From Scytolyngbya sp. HA4215-MV1 (lineage in GTDB: Bacteria > Cyanobacteriota > Cyanobacteriia > Leptolyngbyales > Leptolyngbyaceae): DNA of 64,000 nt. The notes under the pieces are model-generated. The model was not told the origin of the DNA. It saw only the letters and a list, made by a program, of their open reading frames with translations, and ran no database searches. The translations under genes were made by a program, and so were the position numbers. The stretch is taken from assembly GCA_019359045.1 (NCBI GenBank), contig JAHHIA010000003.1, positions 124,001 through 188,000 of the forward strand, given 5' to 3'. Positions 26,229-34,428 of the stretch are shown here, piece by piece. Numbering within the stretch: the stretch's first letter is position 1; each line of letters begins with the position of its first letter.

Positions 26229-26471
26229 CGACTCATTTCTCAAACATTTGATCGGCTAGGCGATCGGATGCAACAACGTGGAGCCGATCAGAAAGGAACT
26301 TGCGGGTCCCCTTGCCAGTTTCAATCTTAACGACTTCTCTTAGCGTGCCCTTAACGCTCATCTTTCCCAGCTTTTGACTCAAACTTCCATCCCTGAATCC
26401 TCTGTTTTCCCCATCCTTTGGCACGAAACGATACAATTTGAAAGCTGTCTTTCGTTACCCCCCATTGCACC

Positions 26472-27563
26472 ATGCTCCGAGCCGGGATTGTTGGATTACC
26501 CAATGTTGGAAAATCAACTCTTTTTAATGCCCTGGTTGCAAATGCCAAGGCACAAGCTGCCAACTTTCCCTTTTGCACGATCGAACCCAACGTTGGAGTC
26601 GTTGCGGTCCCCGATCAACGCTTGCAGGTGCTGGCGAAGATTTCTAGTTCCGCTGAAATTGTGCCAACGCGGGTCGAGTTTGTCGATATTGCCGGACTGG
26701 TGAAAGGTGCCAGCAAAGGCGAAGGATTGGGCAATCAGTTTTTGGCAAACATCCGAGAAGTGGATGCGATCGTCCATGTGGTGCGGTGTTTCGAGAACGA
26801 CGACATTATCCATGTTTCTGGCTCCGTTGATCCGGTACGCGATATTGAAATCATTAGCCTGGAACTGGCGCTATCAGATCTGGGGCAGATTGAAAAACGG
26901 ATTGAGCGATCGCGCAAACAAGCCCGGGGCAACAAAGACATGCAGATCGAAGTTGATGCGCTGGAAAAGCTCCTGGTCGTACTCAACGAAGGCAAGCCTG
27001 CTCGTCAGGTCGCTTTGACAGAAGAAGAAGAGATCTTAATCAACCCCCTGGGTCTGTTGACACGCAAACCCGTCATTTATGCAGCCAATGTGTCTGAAGA
27101 TGACCTGGCAACGGGAAACGACTGGGTAAAACAGGTTCAAAAACTGGCAGCGATCGAACAGTCTCAAGTCGTGGTCGTTTCCGCCCAAGTCGAATCTGAA
27201 TTGGTAGAGTTGCCAGAAGCAGAACGAGCAGATTTTCTAGAATCGCTGGGTGTGCAGGAAGGAGGGCTGAAATCCTTGATTCGCGCTACCTACGAATTGT
27301 TGGGACTGCGCACCTACTTCACCACGGGACCTAAAGAAACTCGTGCCTGGACAATTACCGCAGGCATGCTAGCTCCCCAAGCAGCAGGCGTGATCCACAC
27401 AGACTTTGAGCGTGGCTTTATTCGGGCAGAAACCGTAGCTTATCAGGATCTGGTAACCACGGGTTCCATGACTGCCGCCAAGGAAAAGGGGTTAGTCAGA
27501 AGTGAAGGCAAAGAGTACGTGGTACAGGAAGGTGATGTGTTGCTCTTCCGGTTTAACGTTTAG
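26472..27563 (+). CDS. ychF: Ribosome-associated ATPase YchF (OLA1)
   Basis: YchF is a conserved ATPase of the Obg group that binds ribosomes and is tied to oxidative-stress responses. The 363-residue chain has G1 GLPNVGKST (residues 8-16), G3 VDIAGLVKGASKGEGLGN near 72, and in place of the GTPase N-K-x-D the N-V-S-E sequence near 205, which gives ATP specificity. It ends in the TGS-like domain EGKEYVVQEGDVLLFRFNV. Length and end are exactly family-typical. Confidence 0.96.
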   Translation: MLRAGIVGLPNVGKSTLFNALVANAKAQAANFPFCTIEPNVGVVAVPDQRLQVLAKISSSAEIVPTRVEFVDIAGLVKGASKGEGLGNQFLANIREVDAIVHVVRCFENDDIIHVSGSVDPVRDIEIISLELALSDLGQIEKRIERSRKQARGNKDMQIEVDALEKLLVVLNEGKPARQVALTEEEEILINPLGLLTRKPVIYAANVSEDDLATGNDWVKQVQKLAAIEQSQVVVVSAQVESELVELPEAERADFLESLGVQEGGLKSLIRATYELLGLRTYFTTGPKETRAWTITAGMLAPQAAGVIHTDFERGFIRAETVAYQDLVTTGSMTAAKEKGLVRSEGKEYVVQEGDVLLFRFNV

Positions 27564-27677
27564 TTTTTAGGTTTCCATCTCCTCAGGGCAATGGTTGGTC
27601 GGGTTGCAAAAATTATTAGCGACCGTCTGGCGCTTGACTATATTCAGAAACTCCTTCATCCTCAAAATTAAATTCTT

Positions 27678-27775
27678 TAAGTAGTTAGCTCCAATTAATT
27701 GTGAGAAAGAGCTTTGGGGGCTGCGCCCCCAAAGCCCCCAAAAATATCTTCAATTTAATTTAGCCCAGCTACTTA
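27678..27775. repeat. MITE-like repeat, copy 1
   Basis: Copy in reverse orientation to the two others in the window. Its ends read TAAGTAGTTAGCTCC-AATTAATTG and CAATTTAATTTAGCCCAGCTACTTA, imperfect inverted repeats of each other. The interior holds a GC hairpin GCTTTGGGGG / CCCCCAAAGC (27711-27735). The terminal TTA supplies the stop codon of the DUF2993 gene. No open frame inside, so movement would need a transposase elsewhere. Confidence 0.7.
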
Positions 27776-28591
27776 TGCAGGCGTAACGAGTAATCGACCC
27801 CGGCATACAACCTGCCCAGTCGTCAAGGTCAATTCACTGAGGGAAGTGCCTGCTCCCAGATCAAATTTGAAACCATTCAGGTCATGGAGCGTAAATCCTC
27901 GTTTGGCTTGCAGGTGAGGTAGCCATGTGGGATCGACCAGCTGCAATTCTTGCGGGCTTGCCAACGCCAGTCCAGTTCGCAGCACGACCGTCGTTGCTTC
28001 ACCACTTTTTGAGCACAGCGTGACACTGAGCAGTAATTGACCCGCTTCGAGCAAAATTGTGGGATTTTGCAGGTTCAGTTCTTGCGGTTCCAATGCTTCA
28101 GGAGCGAGATCCGTGGCATTGTCTGATTTTAGAAGGGTGATTAAGAATTCCAGCACTGCATTGGCTAGCAAAGGAGATTGCAGCGAAGCATTGACATCTT
28201 CTTGTTGCAGCAGCAGTTCTCCTTCGACCGGGATCGGTTCCAATAGCTGAAAGGGTTTTCCGCGCAGCATTTGTCCTAGATTGACCCGAATCGTGTTTGC
28301 GATGAGATGAACTTGGCTCAGATGCAACCCCTGATACACCGCCTTACGGGCAGATAAAGTAACTTGCCGGATAGAACCTGTTAGGAGTTGACGATCTCCC
28401 GCCTCAATTTTGAGTTGCAAATCTTCGACCTGAGCGAGTTGCGATCGCAACCAAAGTTGGACAGCCGGAGCCAGCACGCTAGCAATCACCCGGCTTTGTT
28501 TACGGGGAGGCTCATTTTCAGCCTCAGCAATCGATGGCGCAATATCGGCCACCTGATCATCATTTGCAGCAGCATCGGCATCCACCGTCAT
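27773..28591 (-). CDS. DUF2993 domain protein (LmeA-like, possible lipid binding)
   Basis: After an N-terminal polar stretch the protein shows SVLAPAVQLWLRSQLAQVEDLQLKI and then Q-L-L-T-G-S-I-R-Q-V-T-L-S-A, V-Y-Q-G-L-H-L-S-Q-V, and G-F-T-L-H-D-L-N-G-F near the C-terminus, the signature spacing of DUF2993, a cyanobacterial and actinobacterial family with lipid-binding members. A GTG start at 28618 is possible; the ATG at 28591 is used with moderate certainty. No signal peptide is evident. The stop codon lies inside the MITE-like repeat. Confidence 0.75.
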   Translation of the reverse strand: MTVDADAAANDDQVADIAPSIAEAENEPPRKQSRVIASVLAPAVQLWLRSQLAQVEDLQLKIEAGDRQLLTGSIRQVTLSARKAVYQGLHLSQVHLIANTIRVNLGQMLRGKPFQLLEPIPVEGELLLQQEDVNASLQSPLLANAVLEFLITLLKSDNATDLAPEALEPQELNLQNPTILLEAGQLLLSVTLCSKSGEATTVVLRTGLALASPQELQLVDPTWLPHLQAKRGFTLHDLNGFKFDLGAGTSLSELTLTTGQVVCRGRLLVTPA

Positions 28592-28986
28592 AGCGCCCCC
28601 AACCCAGCCCAACAACACAGCACCAGGAGAAGTCTAACATCTGGGAGAGGCACTGGAAAAATCGAGATCGTGAGTATAAAGACCTAAGTATAAAAACTCA
28701 GTCAAAATCGATCCCAAGCCAAATTCTTATGTCAGGTTTTCATGACATGACGATCCCCGACAAGCCCGTAAAATCGTTGAACCCCTTGAATTTGATATCG
28801 TCCGGCTCTTGATCCCTGAGCGTTTTTTTGTAACATTAAATTAATCGATTGATCCCCAGTACGGTTCAGTCAGTGGGCGGCAAGGTACTGGTGGAGCAGT
28901 TGAGGTCACATCATAAGACCTAAAGCGAAGAACCTAATGTTGCTGCTTAGGAACGTCCAGTATCGAAATTGTCGGAGATTAATGTT

Positions 28987-30210
28987 ATGGCGAAAGAACG
29001 TCCCCCCCTGGAAGATATGACTTTGCGCCAGCTTCGCAAAGTTGCAAGCGAATATGGCATTTCCCGCTATAGCCGGATGCGTAAAGAGCAGCTCCTCGAA
29101 TCAATCTATGCAATTCAGCGTGGTTCATTAACGTCTAACCCTGTCCGCAAATTGGAGGCACAAGAAGCAGTGGAAGCAGCAAAGTTTGATGTTGGTCAGG
29201 ACGATCGTACGGGTGGATTTTTGGCAGTGGTCGATGAAGGGTTGTCTGATCTGCCTCAAGGCTATGGTGAGAGCCGAGTAGTATTAATGCCTCGTGATCC
29301 TCAATGGGCTTACGTCTATTGGGACGTGCCCAACGAGCACAAGGAAGATATGCGCCGTCAGGGCGGTCGGCAATTGGCTTTGCGCCTCTACGATGCAACC
29401 GATGTTGATTTGTCTTACCAAGCCCCCCACAGTGTGCAGGAATATTCTTGTGATGAATTGGCACGGGAATGGTATCTACCCATTCCGGTTAGCGATCGCG
29501 ACTACGTCATCGACATCGGCTATCGCTCCATTGACGGTCGCTGGTTGATGCTGGCGCGATCGGCTGCGGTGCGGATTCCTCCCGTTTATCCTTCCGATTG
29601 GATTGATGATCAATTCGTCACCGTTGGCTGGGATGAGGATTTAATTGGTAAGACTGTGCTCCAGTTGGTGCCACCCAACGAGAAGTTGGGTGTGGCTGGT
29701 AGCCCAATTTATGATCACATTTTTGGCATGGCACAATCTACCGAATCTCAGCGAGTGGCAGGGTCTCTGTTTGGCTCCATGCAGATGGTTCCCGGTTCTG
29801 CTCAAATGATTGCTGAACAAGCCCTCAGTTCTTACATCTTTCCGTCAGGCGTGGGTATGTGGGCAGTACCCACGGTTTCTGGCTTAACCATGTCAGGGGC
29901 TGGTTTTTCTGCCTCTGCACCCCCGATTCGTCCTCGCCAGTTCTGGTTGATTGCAGATGCAGAACTGATTGTTTATGGAGCAACCGAACCCGATGCGACA
30001 GTCACGATCGGGGGTCGCCCCATCAAACTTAGCCCCGATGGCACCTTCCGCTTCCAGATGTCCTTCCAAGATGGCTTAATTGACTATCCCATCATGGCGG
30101 TTGCCGCAGATGGAGAACAGACTCGCGAAATCCACATGAAGTTTACCCGCGAAACGCCCAACCGTCGTACTAATACGAAGGAAGAAGCGGTTCAGGAATG
30201 GCTGGCATAA
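28987..30210 (+). CDS. DUF4912 domain protein with N-terminal Rho_N/SAP-like segment
   Basis: The ATG at 28987 follows GGAG by 9 bases. Residues 8-45 (MTLRQLRKVASEYGISRYSR) fit a Rho_N helix-extended-loop-helix nucleic-acid-binding motif. Residues 80-210 contain SRVVLMPRDPQWAYVYWDVP and RYDA/LRLYDATDVD-type elements of DUF4912. The C-terminal part has WLIADAELIVYGATEPDATVTI, a beta-sandwich tail. It is conserved in cyanobacteria; function is unknown, perhaps nucleic-acid or cell-surface related. A clear terminator follows. Confidence 0.8.
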   Translation: MAKERPPLEDMTLRQLRKVASEYGISRYSRMRKEQLLESIYAIQRGSLTSNPVRKLEAQEAVEAAKFDVGQDDRTGGFLAVVDEGLSDLPQGYGESRVVLMPRDPQWAYVYWDVPNEHKEDMRRQGGRQLALRLYDATDVDLSYQAPHSVQEYSCDELAREWYLPIPVSDRDYVIDIGYRSIDGRWLMLARSAAVRIPPVYPSDWIDDQFVTVGWDEDLIGKTVLQLVPPNEKLGVAGSPIYDHIFGMAQSTESQRVAGSLFGSMQMVPGSAQMIAEQALSSYIFPSGVGMWAVPTVSGLTMSGAGFSASAPPIRPRQFWLIADAELIVYGATEPDATVTIGGRPIKLSPDGTFRFQMSFQDGLIDYPIMAVAADGEQTREIHMKFTRETPNRRTNTKEEAVQEWLA

Positions 30211-30302
30211 ACTCAGTTTTCGATTCAGTTCTCGATCGGATGTCACTGGATTGAATGCCATTGACACGATTTCAAAGGTTCCCTTGAACAACCCCTTCAG
30301 GT

Positions 30303-30331
30303 TCCCCCAGACATATCTGGGGGATTTTTTT
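30303..30331 (+). terminator. Intrinsic terminator after the DUF4912 gene
   Basis: Stem TCCCCCAGA / TCTGGGGGA (9 bp, 4-base loop) followed by seven T. Confidence 0.9.
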
Positions 30332-30363
30332 ATGATGACTGATATCACTCCTGCTAACTTGAC

Positions 30364-30777
30364 ATGAATATTCTCGAAATTCTCAAGACTGATTACCAGA
30401 ACTTTCCAAAGCATCAAACCTTTAGTATTTATGCGTCAGATGTCTATTTTCGAGATCCTCTGAGTCAATTTCGAGGCATCGATCGCTATCGTCAGATGAT
30501 TGGATTTCTCGACTTTTGGTTTGGTCATCCGCAGTTAGACTTACATGACATGGAGCGCACAGGAAACCAGATCAGGACGGAGTGGACTTTGAGTTTAACC
30601 ACGCCTTTTCCCTGGAAAAACCGCATCACGATCCCGGGTTGGAGTGAACTCCAACTCAATGAACAGGGACTCATCTGTTCTCATATTGACTACTGGCGCT
30701 GTTCGCGATGGGACGTGGTGAAGCAATACTTTATCCCGACAACGGTTCGTCCATCGTCGGAAAAACCGATAAAGTAA
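30364..30777 (+). CDS. DUF2358 domain protein (NTF2-like)
   Basis: The 137-residue product begins [20 protein letters not shown] and contains [21 protein letters not shown] and [17 protein letters not shown], the conserved blocks of DUF2358, a family in cyanobacteria and plastids with an NTF2-like cone fold. No catalytic residues are known. It is 40 bp upstream of the ArsA-type ATPase in the same direction, so co-transcription is possible. Confidence 0.82.
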   Translation: MNILEILKTDYQNFPKHQTFSIYASDVYFRDPLSQFRGIDRYRQMIGFLDFWFGHPQLDLHDMERTGNQIRTEWTLSLTTPFPWKNRITIPGWSELQLNEQGLICSHIDYWRCSRWDVVKQYFIPTTVRPSSEKPIK

Positions 30778-30817
30778 AAGAAATGTAAACATCTCTCAGA
30801 CAGGATTCGATACTCCT

Positions 30818-32005
30818 ATGCGCGTAATTCTGATGACTGGCAAAGGCGGCGTAGGTAAGACCTCCGTTGCAGCAGCAACCGGGCTGCGCTGTGCCGAGTT
30901 GGGGTATCGCACTCTCGTGCTGAGTACTGACCCGGCTCATTCCCTGGCAGATAGTTTTGATATGGAATTGGGACATGAACCCAGACTCGTTCGCCCCAAC
31001 CTGTGGGGCGCAGAGTTGGATGCCCTGATGGAACTAGAAAGTAACTGGGGGGCTGTCAAACGCTACATCACTCAAGTGTTGCAGGCACGCGGATTGGAAG
31101 GAGTGCAGGCAGAAGAATTGGCAATTTTACCGGGGATGGATGAAATTTTCGGTCTGGTGCGGATGAAGCGACACTATGATGAGGGCGAGTTTGAGGTATT
31201 GATTATCGACTCCGCCCCCACAGGCACAGCGCTGCGATTGCTGAGTTTGCCAGAAGTCGGCGGTTGGTATATGCGTCGCTTCTATAAACCTTTGCAAAAT
31301 ATCTCGGTGGTGCTGCGTCCTCTGGTAGAACCGTTATTTCGCCCGATCGCTGGGTTTTCATTACCAGACAAAGAGGTAATGGATGCGCCTTATGAGTTCT
31401 ATGAGCAAATTGAAGCGCTGGAAAAAGTACTAACGGACAACACCCAGACTTCTGTACGACTGGTCACCAATCCTGAAAAAATGGTGATTAAGGAGTCATT
31501 ACGCGCCCATGCTTACCTCAGCCTCTACAACGTTGCCACCGATCTAGTGATCGCCAACCGCATCATTCCCGAAGAAGTGACTGATCCTTTTTTCAAACGC
31601 TGGAAAGAGAACCAGCAGCAGTATCGGCAGGAAATCCACGATAACTTTACGCCTCTGCCGATCAAAGAAGTGCCTCTCTATTCGGAGGAGCTCTGTGGAC
31701 TGGCTGCCCTCGATCGCCTCAAAAACACACTCTATGCCGACGAAGATCCCACTCAGGTGTATTACAAAGAAACCACCCTACGAGTCGTGCAAGACCAGCA
31801 ACAATATAGCCTGGAACTGTATTTGCCAGGAATTGCTAAAAGCCAGGTTGAATTGAGTAAAACCGGAGACGAGTTAAACATTCGGATCGGCAACCATCGC
31901 CGTAACCTGGTGCTGCCCCAAGCCTTAGCAGCCCTGCAACCCGCTGGCGCCAAAATGGAGAATGACTACCTGAAAATCCGTTTCGCCAGCCCTGCCAAGG
32001 TGTGA
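30818..32005 (+). CDS. ArsA/Get3-family ATPase with C-terminal HSP20-like domain
   Basis: The protein has the deviant P-loop [16 protein letters not shown] at residues 8-23 and [13 protein letters not shown] (switch I) near 41. Further on is [19 protein letters not shown] (switch II) near 129. The last 85 residues ([20 protein letters not shown], then [20 protein letters not shown]) form an HSP20/alpha-crystallin-like beta-sandwich that is common in the cyanobacterial and plastid members. No arsenic genes are nearby, and the Cys triplet for arsenite is absent, so a role in membrane-protein handling like Get3 is more likely than arsenite export. Confidence 0.88.
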   Translation: MRVILMTGKGGVGKTSVAAATGLRCAELGYRTLVLSTDPAHSLADSFDMELGHEPRLVRPNLWGAELDALMELESNWGAVKRYITQVLQARGLEGVQAEELAILPGMDEIFGLVRMKRHYDEGEFEVLIIDSAPTGTALRLLSLPEVGGWYMRRFYKPLQNISVVLRPLVEPLFRPIAGFSLPDKEVMDAPYEFYEQIEALEKVLTDNTQTSVRLVTNPEKMVIKESLRAHAYLSLYNVATDLVIANRIIPEEVTDPFFKRWKENQQQYRQEIHDNFTPLPIKEVPLYSEELCGLAALDRLKNTLYADEDPTQVYYKETTLRVVQDQQQYSLELYLPGIAKSQVELSKTGDELNIRIGNHRRNLVLPQALAALQPAGAKMENDYLKIRFASPAKV

Positions 32006-32103
32006 AGGGTGTCCTCTCTCTCATGTTCTGATACCCAGCGGAGCCTGAGTATCAGTAGGTCTTTCGCTTGTATTGACACCCATACGATCGTCCCTCACAC
32101 AGG

Positions 32104-32185
32104 AATCAGAATTTAATACGACCGATCATTTTTCCATACAGACACAAGTCCTGGTGTCTCTATGGAAAACAATTCTGCTCTGATT
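32104..32185. repeat. 82-bp imperfect palindrome upstream of dps
   Basis: Inner arms TTTTCCATACAGACAC (32130-32145) and GTGTCTCTATGGAAAA (32154-32169) pair with a single mismatch over 16 bp. Outer arms AATCAGA (32104-32110) and TCTGATT (32179-32185) extend it. No U-run. It may be a small mobile repeat or a folded leader element. The dps start codon is 152 bp downstream. Confidence 0.5.
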
Positions 32186-32337
32186 GAATTCACGCTCCTA
32201 AGGCAGGATTTGAAAACCTAGTGCGGCAATTTTTTAGTCAACCCTCTAAAGTCGCATCAACTCGCCTGAAAGATGGATGCTGGGATCAGTAATTTTCTCT
32301 AGACTAGTTCTGTAGACTTTCAAGAGAGGCAGGCATT

Positions 32338-32883
32338 ATGGGAAATAACGGTCACAAGCGAACTTTTTATCCCACCCGCATCGACATCCCCGCCGATAAA
32401 CGCGCTCAGATTATTGATCTGCTTAACCAAACCCTGGCTGTTACTTTAGACCTCAAAACCCAGGTCAAGCAAGCCCATTGGAACGTCAAAGGTCTCGATT
32501 TTTATCAGCTTCATAAATTATTTGATGAAATTGCTGGAGATGTAGAAGAATACATTGATATGGTTGCCGAGCGCGTCACTGCTCTAGGAGGTTTGGCATT
32601 GGGAACTGCCCGCACAGCTGCCGCTCAGTCGTTTTTGCCAGAATATCCCTTTGATATCTTAGAAGGGAAAGACCATATTCAAGCGCTTGCTGATCGCCTT
32701 GCCCTTTACGCCAAACACCTGCGGAAGCATATCGACCAAACAAATAAACTGGACGATGCCGACACAGCTGACCTGTATACCGAAATTTCGCGGGCGATCG
32801 ATAAGTGGCTCTGGTTTCTGGAAGCACATTTGCAAACTTCTGCCACCACCAAGCCAGAGAAAAGTGTGGTTAGCGTGCAATAA
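32338..32883 (+). CDS. dps: Dps-family ferritin-like DNA-protection protein
   Basis: Dps forms dodecameric shells that oxidise and store iron and protect DNA. The 181-residue chain has the intersubunit ferroxidase ligands in VKQAHWNVKG (His near residue 47) and FDEIAGDVEEYIDMVAERV (D and E near 62-70), then EISRAIDKWLWFLEAHLQ at the end of the four-helix bundle. A GAGAGG site precedes the ATG. N- and C-terminal tails are short and carry few Lys, so DNA binding is not assured. Confidence 0.93.
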   Translation: MGNNGHKRTFYPTRIDIPADKRAQIIDLLNQTLAVTLDLKTQVKQAHWNVKGLDFYQLHKLFDEIAGDVEEYIDMVAERVTALGGLALGTARTAAAQSFLPEYPFDILEGKDHIQALADRLALYAKHLRKHIDQTNKLDDADTADLYTEISRAIDKWLWFLEAHLQTSATTKPEKSVVSVQ

Positions 32884-32896
32884 CTTCAGAGGAATA

Positions 32897-32931
32897 TTTT
32901 TGAAAGCTTGGCGCAGTCGAGCTTTCAAAAA
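32897..32931 (+). terminator. Hairpin after dps
   Basis: Perfect 12-bp inverted repeat TTTTTGAAAGCT / AGCTTTCAAAAA just after the dps stop. The U-run is on the 5' side only, so it may terminate by stem stability or act as an RNA-stabilising end. Confidence 0.5.
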
Positions 32932-33221
32932 TACTTACCCCAATGCCTAGAACAGCCCCTTTGATTGAGCAGGAGATTAAAGTTTTAGATCAATCCAGAC
33001 TCAAGCGGCTGCGATGCCGTACATTTATAAGTCAGGTTTCTGACTAAGCTGACTGACCCACTTTTCTTACTCGTTCCCAAGCTCACCGATTATGTTCTAG
33101 GCATAACACCTTTGCAACACTACCTTATCCTCTTAATAGGATAAATGCGGTAGAGCTTCTAGCAGTCCTTCTCTGGCAGTGCCAGAAAATAAGAAATTGC
33201 GTTAACGATAGCGAGAATTGT

Positions 33222-33296
33222 ACTTTTGAGGTTGGTCGGTCAATGCAGGTTGCCATGCCACACCACTCGATCCGAAGGGTGACCTACCCCAAAAGT
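33222..33296 (+). promoter_or_regulatory. Folded leader element upstream of the thioredoxin-TPR gene
   Basis: ACTTTTGAGGTTGGTC (33222-33237) can pair with GACCTACCCCAAAAGT (33281-33296) at 14 of 16 positions, enclosing a 43-base domain with its own GGTTGCC/ACC hairpin potential. The element ends 64 bp before the start codon. A further hairpin TTATCCT / AGGATAA lies at about 33125-33145. It does not match a riboswitch I know. Regulatory role is inference. Confidence 0.4.
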
Positions 33297-33360
33297 CTCA
33301 TTGTGGCTCGGCCTGTCCATGCTCACACCAGTAACACCATTCGATTGAAGGGAGTATGCG

Positions 33361-34182
33361 ATGGGAGTTACTATCGCGATTGAGAATGATGATTTCCAGA
33401 CAGAAGTGCTGGAGAAATCCTACGAAAAGCCAGTTCTGATCGATTTTTACGCTACATGGTGTGGTCCCTGCCAACTACTCAAACCCGTGTTGGAAAAATT
33501 GGTGCAAGAGTACGATGTCGTTCTAGCAAAAATCGACATCGATGAAAATCCAGAACTGGCAAATGCTTATGGGGTCCAGGGTGTCCCTGATGTGCGGATT
33601 GCCAGTCAGGGGGATGTGCTGGAGGGATTTGTCGGCGTCCTACCAGAGCACCAAATTCGGGATTTGTTAGATCGACTGCACCTCAAGTCGGATTTGGATG
33701 CTGGGCTGGATCAGATTCAAAAGGCGATCGCAGCAGGCGCGCTAGAACAGGCAAAAGACCTGTTTGGGCAACTGCTCGAAAAATATCCTCAGAACTCTAA
33801 ATTGCTCATTGAAGCTGCCAAGTTTCTGGTTCGGGTGAACCAGTTTGAAGCAGTAGAGCAATTGCTGGCACCGATTCAAGCGTACGACAAAGAATATTTT
33901 ATGGCTGCCAAAGCAGTTAAAGCACTGGTCGAACTCAAAAAAGAGATCAGCCAATCCACGGTTGAAACTGACCTGGACGAAGCCTATCTCAAGGCTTGTC
34001 GATTGACGTTGGCAGCGAATTATGAGAATGCGCTGCAACATTTTTTAGAAATTGTGGGGCGCGATCGTCGTTACCGCAATGATGGTGCACGAAAAGCGAT
34101 GTTGACCATTTTTGACTTGCTGGGTGATGACCATCCCCTAACCCGTAGCTACCGTAAGCAATTGACGATGGCGTTGTATTGA
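33361..34182 (+). CDS. Thioredoxin-domain protein with C-terminal TPR region (CnoX/YbbN-like)
   Basis: The 273-residue protein has a thioredoxin domain with the redox-active W-C-G-P-C at residues 33-37, preceded by EKPVLIDFYAT, and the cis-Pro region V-Q-G-V-P-D-V-R-I. From residue 115 it has helical repeats (AAGALEQAKDLFGQLLEKYP, then LTLAANYENALQHFLEIVGRD) as in YbbN/CnoX chaperone-redox proteins, which hold oxidised clients for GroEL. E. coli CnoX lost the second Cys; here both are present, so oxidoreductase activity is probable. A GGGAG site is 6 bases before the ATG. A folded leader lies upstream. Confidence 0.87.
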   Translation: MGVTIAIENDDFQTEVLEKSYEKPVLIDFYATWCGPCQLLKPVLEKLVQEYDVVLAKIDIDENPELANAYGVQGVPDVRIASQGDVLEGFVGVLPEHQIRDLLDRLHLKSDLDAGLDQIQKAIAAGALEQAKDLFGQLLEKYPQNSKLLIEAAKFLVRVNQFEAVEQLLAPIQAYDKEYFMAAKAVKALVELKKEISQSTVETDLDEAYLKACRLTLAANYENALQHFLEIVGRDRRYRNDGARKAMLTIFDLLGDDHPLTRSYRKQLTMALY

Positions 34183-34428
34183 TGCGTACCACTGGCGCGA
34201 TGCCGTTGGCAAAATGTTTGCATCCTCGATCGTTGCGAAGCTTGTGGATATTGGGTTACCTGCGGGAAGCAAGCTACGCGGACTCAACCCAACCATTCCC
34301 TCACGGCTTCATAGTCGTTCGCGCTCACCGGACGCAGATAACCTTCGCGACTCAACCGATCAACTTAGTACGTTCCGGTGCAGCGCGGTTGTTAGACAGT
34401 GCCGGATATACAGTTCAATCTCCTTCTC

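Noticed and set aside
26233-26436. 67-residue minus-strand ORF upstream of the glycosyltransferase
   Set aside because: No family resemblance, and the region is the promoter zone between divergent ychF and the glycosyltransferase.
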